This document shows positions 12,600 to 24,043 of a stretch of DNA of 64,000 nt, in pieces (the first letter of the stretch is position 1; each line of letters begins with the position of its first letter). The position numbers and the translations under genes are program-made. Below the pieces are notes generated by a model. That model saw only the letters and a list, made by a program, of their open reading frames with translations. It did not search any database and was not told the DNA's origin. This DNA comes from Nipponacmea schrenckii (Eukaryota; Mollusca; Gastropoda; Lottiidae): the NCBI GenBank assembly GCA_030562195.1, contig CM060202.1, positions 12,648,001 through 12,712,000 on the forward strand. The letters are read 5' to 3'.

Positions 12600-15495
12600 T
12601 GCATTTAAAGACCCTGTGTATCAAACATCACCATGGCTGGAGAAAGCGGATGAAAAAGGAGAACTCTTCATATTTGAGGTGGAAAAGACAAGTAAAGATT
12701 TGGATTTCGAAAGTTTGATTGACAATTGGGGAGATAACCAATCATTAAACAGTCGTTTTCCATGTTCAAATAGTGAAGATACAGGATATTCTAGTGATGC
12801 TGAGGTGCAACCATCTTTAAAATCAGAAAAATCTCCTAAAAAGGCTTCCAAGTTTTCTCAGTTTCTGAAAAGGAAGGAGGTAAAATTATTTGATGAAAAG
12901 AATATAGAAGATAGTATTGATACACTATCAGGTTGTGACTGTGTAGAATGTCGTGTAGATACCATGACAACCAGTGTTAAAGATGTCTTATTAATCGTAG
13001 ATCCAGAATCAAAGCGTTCAACAAGTGTTCAGAGAGGTGTGAACAATAACACGAGTCTATGCGAACACATTCTTGGTATAATACCTGGTTGTCAAGGGCA
13101 ACAGTTAGGATATAATGGTGTACAGGAACCGATCTATGTTAAAGGTCTGTCACCAGATGGACCAGCCATTAAAGTCAAAGATATTCAAATAGGTAATTAT
13201 TGCTTAACTAATGGAAGAATCCTTTTCAACGTATTTTGAAATAGTTTTAGAAGTACACAATATTTTTATTTACAGAACATATTAAACAATGATTGTGAAA
13301 ATTCTAGAATTGTAGGGGTTGCTTGGACGAGCCTCCAAAAACTTTCCTATATTGCTACTTGTTTTAATCAATCTATCAATAAAAAAACTTGACTTGGAAA
13401 ATTCTTAGTGCCCACGTTTGAATTGAATGTCAAAATATTGAATACCTTTCACCACACTTATTTAATTGGTATGAGTACACAAGTCACTTAGTTCAAACTT
13501 CTTGATGTTGATAATAGTAAATATACTTTATTTGACAACTCTAATACATTATATTTGTCTCTTTGCTAAAAAGTAGTCAAATCATTTTGAAATTTACATG
13601 AGTTGATTTTTAAAAACTGATTTCCAAAATAGAACCAAAAATAGAATGAAATAAAGAAAATTTTTAGAGAAAATTGTCACAAAAGATCATTCATTCATCC
13701 ATTTATTTTTTTTATTTATTCATTCCTAAAATTTATTTATTCACTAAATCTTGTGTAGGCGATTGGTTAAAGAGTATAAATGGACATGAAGTAACAAGAA
13801 CCAATATAGATGTGTTATTATCCTCTATTTCTTCTACTTCAAAGGTATACAAACTTTTTTTTTGAGTTTCACCACATTTTTGTGCCTTCTGATCCAATTA
13901 GTAGTTTCAGACATTGATCTGGCCTGTGATTTTCAAGATGATCAATTGCAAATTGTTGTTTTTGAATCATGATTCAGGTTACATTCTAATTGAAGAAGCT
14001 TATAAAAATCTTTTATTTTAACAATTGAACCCGCATGTTTGTATTTTAGGTAAAATTAATGCTGCAGTCAATGCCATCAAGTCAGCATACCACACAGCCT
14101 AAGCAAGGTGCTGAAACTGACCAATTAATTAATGTTATATCTGGTGACCATAGCAACCATTCATTTAACCAATCAGCATTAGTCTTATATACCTCTTTAG
14201 AAAACATCCAATCAGAAAATAGCTCTGAAAAGGTGAGATTTTTTACTTTTTTAGAACTTCAATAGCATGTCTATAACAAAATAAATTTCTGTTATACTGT
14301 AGATTTTGTGGTGAAATTAAAATGAAAGTAAACAAACAGTTGATAGTGGTTATTGACATATGTATAGTATAATATATATTAGTTTAAGGTGGAGTAGAAG
14401 ACATGTTATTATTAAAGAAAATTACTATAGAGCGTTAAAAGAGTAGATTGTCTTTTAACTTATAGATTTTCTTTTAACTTTAATTGTTATGTATAAATAC
14501 AAATGCACAACTGTCTTTATCTGGTAAAATGTGGACAAAGACTTTCAGTATATTTAGCGTGACTTTTAGCTTTTATTTAAGTTTGAACTCTTTTTATTGA
14601 TAAAAAGGTTAAATGCTGATCATGGTTGGCCTAAATATTGGGGATCAGAAATATTGTACATATATATTTCCTCACTCTTACCACATATGGAAAATGCTTT
14701 ATGCAGTCTATAATCCCAATTGATAGACAATTTTCAATCAACTGCTTTTAATATTCAGCAATCTGTATAATTTGTTACAGGATGATATTGTCTACCAATA
14801 TCCAGTATCAGAAGGTCTATTATTAGCCATGAGAGGAATGTTCTATACCTTATGTCATACTATTAAAGATTTCACCAATACTAGTGTACAGAAGTGAGTA
14901 CTATCTCTTATTAATGCTGTTATAGTGATAGTCATGCAGTGTGTGATTAGGAAAACCTCAGGAAGGCAGCAACACAATTCTTCTTACACTTGTTTGATTT
15001 TCAAGGTTAATATATATTGTTCACTTAGTAATGTTCATGACATTTGAAATATTCTAATTGAATATAATGAAATTAAAAATTTTGAGCTCTTGTTAATATA
15101 TATTATGTATATTTAAGAAAAGTTAAAATAATGTGTATTATGTTTTCAGTACCTCCATTCTAATACAAGATGAAGTATATAATATCTGTTGTCATTCAGA
15201 AGGAAAAGATCTTCTTATATTTGCTGTCTCAGAAAAAAGGTAAATTTAAACTGAAACTTTAGTGCTTGCACTAATCTTAAAGCAGTTATGATTTGACTTT
15301 TCTACTTGTAAATGAATACTGTCTGCAATTGTGTTATCATAAGGTCTTATTATGCTTTATTGCCGCAGTGTGATAGGCAGAAAGGGACTAATTTTAGCGT
15401 ATTACAGCTAGCTTAAAGCCCATACAAACTTAGTTTAGAAAAGGCAAAATAATTGTGACTAAATAGCTTAATTCTTTATTTAAATGTATGAAATG

Positions 15496-15526
<31 letters not shown>

Positions 15527-18500
15527 TAGAAAGAAAATAAGACATTCTTATGTTATATTTCAGAATATCAAAATATCTGTTAAATATATTAAAAGAAGAT
15601 ATAGTGAGATTATTACAAGTATTATATGGTTCTATAGAAAGTGCTTTTAAAACAGTCTCAAATCAGAAAGTGTTAAATAGTATATTTGGTATTATAATAA
15701 AGTGTGGTATAGACAATGTACATACCGATTTAACTAGTCCTAGTCCAGCACCGTGTTCTATAAACAGATTATTAACTCACACCAATCATGTGCAATATCT
15801 TCCACTACCTCCAGACATCTTGGTAAGTTCATCAATTATTGTCTTCTCCATCTGCATTTATGAACTACTAAAAGTTCCTGTTTTCCATCAGAACATTATT
15901 TTCTTGAACAATAGAATAATTCGAAATTTATCAGTATATTATACCCCATTGAAAATAGCAGATATTTAACCTTTTTTTTCTTATTAAAGTGATGTTGACT
16001 TTCAATGAAAAGTTAAGTCAGAGCCTCCAGTATCCAATAAGTTTGTTGGCTGGGAAGGTATGGTTTATTATGCCATAGTTTTTTTCAAAATGATTTAAGA
16101 AAATTGCTCTAATGTTAGAGATCGATTCTTTATTTCCAGCTCAATATAAATGGTATTCTCAGTGATTTCGAAGCAGGTGATTTTGTTGAAATGGTGAGTT
16201 GATATCTTGAATTGTATATTGTCACAGAATATGATGGAGCAGTTATAGGATATAATACGCGAGAACTGCCAAGATGCATGCACCATATTGTTTATTCTGG
16301 TATCGATACTTGATAATAACAGGCATAGCCAAGGACAATATCTGTATTACAAAAACTGGACATCATTAAACTATATATTGTAATTTTGTAGTCTGATAGT
16401 TATTATGGTTTAAGAAGATCATACACTATTTTAGGATCCTGTCTGTTTTATAAGGTAACTTTCTAGTATTAATTTCTAAAATAAAATAAGGGAACATTGC
16501 ACTTTAAGTGTTAAAAGAAAATCTGTTTTTTGTCAGAATGGGATGCACCTTAAGTGGCGTGACAGATATTTTTCATTCTGTACTCTATATTGATAATTGT
16601 ACAGTATATAGTTTGTTAATTATCAGGTTAAGTTCAGCTGACATGAATGAGATAAAGTCAATACATTTTTTAGATCCCTTAATAAAATGAGTACTGCTAT
16701 AAAAAAAAAAATTAAGTGATATTTTGACTGATATTGGGATGACTATTTACTTGTATGGCCATCTTTTTAAAAAATTACTGGAGATCTTTGATGCATAAAA
16801 TTTGACAATTTGATTTAGATAATTTTAAGTAAACCAATTTAAATCCTTTTAACATAGCTTTTAAGCTAAGTGTTATCTCCCTTTTTCATCTAAAATTGCT
16901 ATAATTTTTTCTAATCACTGCAGGATTGCTTCAATGATATGTTCAGATTATAGATTATTATTATTTATAAAATTCTTCACAGTTTTTATTCTCAATGAAA
17001 ATTTGACAATGGAACGATTAGCTGTTTTAGGAACATACTGCAAATAACATCATAATTCAGGCATTTGACTAAAATTTTTCCATTTTTTTTAGCCATGTAT
17101 ATTTTTTAAAAATGGTAATGCATAAACACTTCCCTTTGGGTGAATAATTTGTCTTGTGCAGATATTTTCAGCCAACAGTGGCGTTAATGGTTTTCACAAT
17201 ATTTTGTTTCTATCTAGATTGATTTAGGACAAAATTCTGAACCAATTAAAATGTATAATCAAAATGTACCACAAGTACAAGGTTTCATTGGATTTATATA
17301 GAGAAATAATCTCTGAAATACATCAACAATATTCTCTGTTTTGTAGGATTATCTGTTATGTAACCATTTAAATAAAGAACACCTGTCTGATATTAGTTTA
17401 TATTTACAATATCATGGATTACTGCCCTTGACTAGTAAATGCGCCTTGAATCAGTTAGTTATATGGAGAGAAGTATATCCCTCACAGTTTTGTTGTGATG
17501 TATCTAGTATTAATAATGTATTTGGTTATTCTGAACCTGATGCAAGATGGTTTCTACTGGTTGTAGGACTGGTAAGTATTTGTCTGTTCATTCTAGCAAC
17601 GCCATGTCAAATTAACAAGTACCATGCTTACATTGTTGCTTAAGGATTGACAAAATTGATATTGAATTACTTCTTGTATAAGAAATCAAGAGTGTTAGAA
17701 GTTGTGTTCGCAATGTTTTACTCCATTGGAAATAGGATAACTCACTGTAGTAAAATTTAGAATATTTTATTTTGACACTGACAAATTGATAACAAATTAG
17801 AACAATATTCTAAACCCTGTTGGTTTATTTCAGAAATACAGTATTTATGCAGTATTATTAGAGGCAGGAGGTTGTGCTATCAGACGACCTAGAGTTACTG
17901 TTCCTGATCCATTCTATATAGATCAAGCTAAAGCCACATTATTACAGACTTTAACATCAAGCTATACCAGTGTATATGAGGCTAGGTATGATAATTTCTT
18001 CAGAATTTGTTGAATTTTTTGACAAATAAGAGCTATAAGTTTGGAGTACTTTTGCATGATTTGCATTATCAGCTTACCATGGCTTCAATTGACACTTGCC
18101 TATAATCTACATACATGCTATCTGTTAGAGAATTTACTCTCAAGTATTAATGCAATATTGATATTTTGAACTTGACTTTAAAATGTGATAAATAGATATT
18201 CAAAGGAACATTAGTAAATGATATTATTTTTTTATTTGTAGATTAAATGGCAGTGGTCTACCTCTTACTAAAAGTGCTGATAATTTATCTAATAAATCTC
18301 ATCATTCTATATTAGATCTTTCTTCATCATTCTCAAAATTAGGTAATTAAGAAACTCTTTTATTCATTATAGTGCTTGAAAACCTTTCTTTCTACATATC
18401 ACAGTCAAATAAAGAAAGTTTAAAGTGAGTTATCTTTGTTAATAAGTTCTAGGGAATGCAGTCTACCTGCTGCTTTTTGATCAAATATTCATCTGTCTGT

Positions 18501-21500
18501 GATTATCGTCACCCAGTTAAGGCTCAGGGGCCTACAGTATGGAAGAAATCTGTCATATTCATAACTTATAAAAACCAACTAAGATGAAAATCCACAAATA
18601 TGTTTTGAAATAAATACTATGATTTTGTTGTTGTGTTTCAGGTCAGAAAAGATTTGATAGTGAAAGTGAGTTAAGATCACCAAGAATAATTTCATCACCA
18701 CGCCACGATCTGTTTCAGCGTAAAACCTCAGTAGATTCTGATGCTTCTAGTGGAAGTAGTAATGATAGTTTATTTAAGGTAAAAAAACTTTCATATAATA
18801 TAAGTTGAATTGTACATCCTTGATAAATCAGAAAGAACAATTTGACATTGTAAAGTAATAACAACTGTATACTTTGCTACTCAATGTAGTGCTTTAATCT
18901 CTATTTATTTTTTCTAACAATATGTTTGTATTATATTATAGAGTTCTAGAACAAGTAGATTATTTGCTGATGTCCACAGTCCTGTAGTTAATACCACTAG
19001 TAATAGATGGTTAGATGATATTGGCTTAAAGTAAGTTTATTTTTGCTATAACAATTAATATCTGCTGAATCAAGAATTAGAAAAAGGATTAAAAGTCGTG
19101 CTCTTTTCACAACAGTTAAATCTTATTCAGTCAAATGTTTTTTGATAAATTATGATGAAAATACCAAACTAATGCTAAAATTAGGAATGAAAAGTTTATT
19201 GTCCATCTTTGTTTTTTGCAGACTATCAAGAGGGGTAGATAACTCTCTGCTATATTTCTGTCAGTTTGATAGTGTAGAGGGTATTTATATTAGTGCTAAA
19301 GATAAACCAGATACACCAGCTCTTCAGTTTCAAGTTGTCTCTAATTTCTACAAGTCCTGCTGTCAAATCAAACAAATGTTTCAAGAATCTCGAGATTTAA
19401 AGGTAAGGGTTAAAAATAAACCCTAAAATCTTTGGTTATCTGTCAAATTGCTACCCAGAAAGAGGAGATGGTCTGAAATTTAAGTTAAATAATGTTTTGT
19501 ATGTATTGGATCAAAGATTGCAAGGAATCTTTCAGTGTGACATTGATAATAAAATTCTTACAGTGGAAAGAATCATCCCATCTGCTCCCTTTGAACAATC
19601 TCAAATGTTATGATTCAGAATTTGTATAATTTAATGATGGGGCTCCTCACATAGGATGTTTGACAAATGAAATGTTTCATGTTATTCCAATATAAAGATC
19701 AGTTATTCTTATGCCCTGGTAATTTTCATATCAATTCTTTTTTTGCAGTGCGTTCATCGAACGCACTGCTTTGTTTTCGAAATGACTATTTTTTTTTTTT
19801 TTTTTTTTTTTCGAATTTTACCCTCGCTATTTCTCTAAGAAAGCAACTTGCTACAAACTACCTGTTGCAGTCTGCTATTCAAACTCCGAGACTACCATTT
19901 TTTAAATGCAAAATGACGTCATTGAGGTCAACCGGAAACGAGCTGTGGGCAATAGCGCTATTTTGGGTTTTTGCTGTTTATTTCCTCTATTTTTCAACTG
20001 ATTTTCACAGAACTTCTTTTGTTAGCTTCTTTAAACTGCTAGCTACTTAACTGCAGTTTTAAACTGCCAATTTCATTACTTTTGTAGCTGACTTTTTTAT
20101 TTTTAATTTTTGCGTTTTTTTCAACTTCTACAGTTTTATTCTCATCCACCTGAAAACTTACAGGTAGATAGACATTGTTAATGCGATCTAAAATAATTTT
20201 TTAAATTTTCGACATCACTTCCGGTTTTGAAGTTATTCTCTTGTAAATTTTAAAAACCTAACTTCCGGAATTCTTAAGATATTTCAAAAATTCGTTTTGC
20301 AACATGCTACAAATAGTCATACAAAAAAACGAAGATGAAAAAATCCGGACCGGAAGCAAAAGATAAGATGCCATATTGAAATGTTAAACTTTTGTAAAAT
20401 TAAAAATGGGGCCTCAGGCGATAAAGCGATTTTCATTATTTTTTCATATCTTATGACTAAAGTCGATTGCGCAATCATATTTGGGAGCCGATTTTTGAAT
20501 TTTGATTTTGATGTTCTTTTATTTCCATTTTAATTTTTTTGGTAATGACCAAAATTTCAAAGGCCAATATTTCGTGACCTTGACCTTTGGTAACCTTGTG
20601 ACCTGAACACGAGTCATTGATGATATCTATTCAATGATATAGTCATATGTGTTGTCCGATGTCTACTTCCAGTTTTATAACCGATTGAAATTTGTGATTT
20701 TTATTTTTAAAGAGCACTGTCACGTGAACTAATTTATGAATTATAAAAATTCATATTGAATCTTATTACAGTTTATCTGCTCTTTGTAATGATATATAAA
20801 ACCACATATTTCCACCAAAAATGCGCTTTTTAGTATTTGAGAATTTTGTATTTCTTCTCTACTAACTGTGCGTAATTTTCTTTAAATCGAAATGGGGCCT
20901 CTGGAGATAATCCGATTCGTGTAATTTTGATGTCTATAGAATGTAATATCGATTTCTGAATCATATTTGGAAACCGATTTTTGAATTTTGATTTTGATTT
21001 TGATATTTACCTGATAGTAATATATAAAAACTTCGAATGGTCGTATATTGTAACCTTGAAATTTGGTGACCTTGTAAGCTGCACAAATGTGATAGCTCTC
21101 GAAAAGATCTATCCATTGATATATTATATTTTGATGTACGATGTATACTTTCCGTTTTATCACCATTTGAAAATTGCGAATTTCATTGTTAAAAACTGTT
21201 TGTTGAATTATGCGTTTGGGCGATCTACATGACACTAGTTTCAGCAAACCGATTATGCTTTGAAAAAAAAACGACTTATACTCTGTAAAATAATGTTAGT
21301 GTTCTACTGATACTTTGTGGGGTAGTCTTAAAGCGTATATCAAAACTGCTACGCACTGCGTCAGAACCTCGCGAAGCCTGGGATCTAGTTTTTTTTTTTG
21401 TAATTAACAGAAATTGGTGACCAGTAAACGTGAAGTGTTATTTTTTCCTGAAGATAATTTAGTGGATGTAAAGGAACATGGTGTATTATTTCATTTATCA

Positions 21501-21860
21501 TCTCTTTCTACATCAGACGGGAAAAAATCTAAACAACAACAGCAACAACAACTAACTTATTGGGTTGTTGGGTAAGTTATCATCTAATAATTAAAAAGAA
21601 GTTGTATTTGTTGTTAGTCTACTTAACTTAAAAGGCAGACCTAAATATTTTCCCCAAAGAAGGCATTTATTGTGTATTTGAGGATCGTTCATATTTAGAG
21701 ATAAAAAAATTAATAATTTATATGGAATTCTTTATATTTCAGACGTAAATTAACAAGAGGTGCTAGAAGAGAAATCTATGTTTGTTTTTTAGACTCAACT
21801 CCTCAAAATGTGATAGAGACAGCCTTTAAATTAGGCTTTAGTCAGACTTGTCCAGGATAG
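12600..21860 (+). CDS. INTU: Inturned (INTU), planar cell polarity/ciliogenesis effector, 5' partial
   Basis: INTU forms the CPLANE complex with FUZ and WDPCP at the basal body; it supports IFT-A recruitment, cilium assembly and RAB23 activation. Sixteen exons join in phase: 12600-13192, 13759-13844, 14050-14232, 14781-14893, 15150-15239, 15564-15822, 16140-16193, 16392-16454, 17347-17571, 17834-17985, 18242-18342, 18642-18778, 18942-19030, 19222-19402, 21411-21571, 21743-21860 (TAG). They encode 867 residues; human INTU is 942. Family landmarks include WLEKADEKGELFIFEVE near the start, a PDZ-like region (YVKGLSPDGPAI, then IGDWLKSINGHEV), LSDFEAGDFVEM, YTILGSCLFYK, QLVIWREVYP, RWFLLVVGL, LLEAGGCA and a C-terminal YWVVGRKL. 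These match vertebrate INTU in order. The first coding exon(s), expected to encode the acidic N-terminus, were not found. A polyglutamine-like tract (KQQQQQQ) sits in the penultimate exon. Confidence 0.93.
15487..15528. repeat. (AAT)n microsatellite in an INTU intron
   Basis: About ten tandem ATA/AAT triplets, ending AATAACAATAG, lie just upstream of the INTU exon at 15564. Confidence 0.85.
19745..21388. mobile_element. ~1.65-kb interspersed element in an INTU intron
   Basis: It occupies nearly all of the intron between INTU exons 19222-19402 and 21411-21571. The left end has a 9-bp hairpin (AGTGCGTTC-atc-GAACGCACT). The right end carries GCACTGCG, then GGGATCTAG and a T run. Internally, a block with GGGGCCTC, AATCATATTTGG, CCGATTTTTGAATTTTGATT and a 'TTGGTgACCTTGT' region occurs twice about 490 bp apart (roughly 20405-20700 and 20892-21200). 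CpG content is higher than in neighbouring introns. No transposase is seen. Family and exact ends are inferred. Confidence 0.55.
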
Positions 21861-22740
21861 CCTTCAATATCAAGAACTGTTTTAATCACAGTGATTCCTT
21901 CAAGTGAAGAAGAGTTTAGTCAAGAAAAGTTCATAATCAAGCTTCATAATTCATTGCGATAATTAATCTAAATTAAATGTAGTGTCATAATTCTTGTAAT
22001 AACTTCATAATAACTTTTATAGAATCATAATTCATGGTGACTTGTGCAGAATCATAATTCATGGTGACTTGTACAGAATCATAATTCATGGTGACTTGTA
22101 CAGAATCATAATTCATGGTGACTTGTACAGAATCATAATTCATGGTGACTTGTACAGAATCATAATTCATGGTGTAATGATTTTGAATCGTAATCATTGC
22201 TGATCAAAAGATCATTATTCTTGTTGATTTCATTGTAAATGGTCACCTACTTGTTTTTTATAACAGGCTTGTATGATACCTGTTAACTATTCATGAAGAT
22301 CTGATTCAAATTATGATTCAGTGGACCATTTTGAATTTTGACCTCAATTACCTGAACCATTACTAAAAAGGACCTCATTTATTGATAATATTCATTACTA
22401 AGACATGCAGAAATGATCTGATAGTAAAACAAATATAATCCTCAGAATGTATCTTATTGGTGTGATATTTTGTAGAATGAATCTTCATTTACCTATTCTT
22501 ATCCCAGGCTATATGAGCCATACTTTCATTCTAATAACTAATTACATAAGAATAAAAAATTATGTACACTGTTGGATATTAGTATTCAAGTATTCAATGA
22601 TATTTGTTATCAAATTCACCTCATTTTATTAAATGGCATGTGTTCAAGTTGTTATTGTTATTGTTATTATTGTATATTATCATTTTATGTTTGTTATTAA
22701 ATTTTGTTAATGATAATTTTTTTTTTCATTTCTTTGAATA
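21861..22740 (+). other. Probable INTU 3' UTR
   Basis: Non-coding sequence follows the INTU stop. It contains the 27-bp minisatellite and then AT-rich sequence with possible poly(A) signals (AATAAA near 22550, ATTAAA near 22697). The real cleavage site cannot be fixed from sequence. Confidence 0.4.
22017..22175. repeat. 27-bp minisatellite, about six copies
   Basis: The unit begins GAATCATAATTCATGGTGAC and ends TTGTACA. Copies are nearly identical. Because 27 is a multiple of three, the minus strand shows a 9-residue repeat peptide that is only a shadow. It probably lies in the INTU 3' UTR. Related AATCATAATT fragments flank it. Confidence 0.9.
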
Positions 22741-23353
22741 CTGAATTCTAGAATTTCACCATTAATGCTTTCAATGGATATTGGTCTTCTTAGTTCATGT
22801 GCTAAAACAAGACATCCCATAGCTTGGAATCTCTGCCTCAAATTGGCACTAAGGATCATTGGGAGATAACTGATGTTCCAATCAAAATACTATTAAATAT
22901 TTGTCACTTGATTGGTGAATGAAATCCAACTCATCATCCTTGATCAGTTGCACATTTATAAAAAGTAACAGGATGATCTTTGTTTTGATTGTCATACGAC
23001 CTTGTGATTTATTTTACCAAAAACTCATATATGCATTGAAGTTGTTAAGACAACATCTAAATAACATTGATAATATAAATTTATTATGTAGTGTGGCTTC
23101 AAAATATACAAAAATATACATTTCAACAATATACAATACTTAATAGAACAATATACAAAACAAAAAATTAAATAGTATAGGCAATAAGGCACTGAACAAG
23201 TTGAAGACTAGGTTTATAGTTGAGGTTTCTAATTAAGACTAGTGTTTGAACAAAAGGATTTTCTATTGTGCAAATGATGTGTATCATATAATCTTTTGAG
23301 CAAGATATTTCTGAATGAATTTAGACAAGAATTTGGTGCCAAGTGAAAATTAA
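22741..23353. other. Spacer between convergent INTU and ABCC4-like genes
   Basis: No gene is seen. The two genes end tail to tail with 2.16 kb between stop codons, and their 3' UTRs may approach or overlap here. A TTTATT near 23079 would be an AATAAA signal for the minus-strand gene, but this is weak evidence. Confidence 0.35.
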
Positions 23354-24043
23354 CAATTCTATTGGTTGAGAATTTTTGGTGGTTTATGGAAACTTATATT
23401 CTATTGGTTGAGAACAGGGCTGTTGATTCATTTTTTTCTCCCAGCCGGACCTTTTTTTAACGATGAGAACTTAAGTTGCTGTTCAAAACTTATATTCTAT
23501 TGGTTGAGAACTTAAGTGACTGTTGAAAACTTATATTCTATCGGTTGAGCACTTAATTGACTGTTGAAAACTTATATTCTATTGGTTGAGAACTTTAGTT
23601 GCTGTTGAAAACTTATATTCTATTGGTTGAGAACTTTAGTTGCTGGTGAAAACTTATATTCTATTGGTTGAGAACTTTAGTTGCTGGTGAAAACTTATAT
23701 TCTATTGGTTGAGAACTTTAGTTGCTGGTGAAAACTTATTTCTATTGGTTGAGAACTTTAGTTGCTGGTGAAAACTTATATTCTATTGGTTGAGAACTTT
23801 AGTTGCTGGTGAAAACTTATATTCTATTGGTTGAGAACTTTAGTTGCTGGTGAAAACTTATATTCTATTGGTTGAGAACTTTAGTTGCTGGTGAAAACTT
23901 ATATTCTATTGGTTGAGAACTTTAGTTGCTGGTGAAAACTTATATTCTATTGGTTGAGAACTTTAGTTGCTGGTGAAAACTTATATTCTATTGGTTGAGA
24001 AATTTAGTTACTGGTGAAAACTTATATTCTATTCGTTGAGAAC
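23354..24043. repeat. 41-bp minisatellite overlapping the ABCC4-like stop codon
   Basis: About 16 units of 41 bp, each with TTCTATTGGTTGAGAACTTT and GTTGCTGGTGAAAACTTATA in succession. The left end is more diverged and is interrupted at about 23414-23463 by a short foreign sequence. The right-most unit encodes the last residues (FSTNRI) and the TAA stop (24022-24024) of the minus-strand ABCC4-like gene, so the rest of the array should be its 3' UTR. Each unit carries ATTGG, a CCAAT on the minus strand. Confidence 0.9.

Noticed and set aside
15990..16057. Possible INTU exon after the exon ending at 15822
   Set aside because: Splicing in would begin with TGA in phase 0; skipping it joins LPPDIL directly to LNINGILSDFEAGDFVEM, as expected for the family.
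21985..22197. Minus-strand repeat protein with nine-residue units
   Set aside because: It is a translation shadow of the 27-bp minisatellite; no splice sites, start context or homology.
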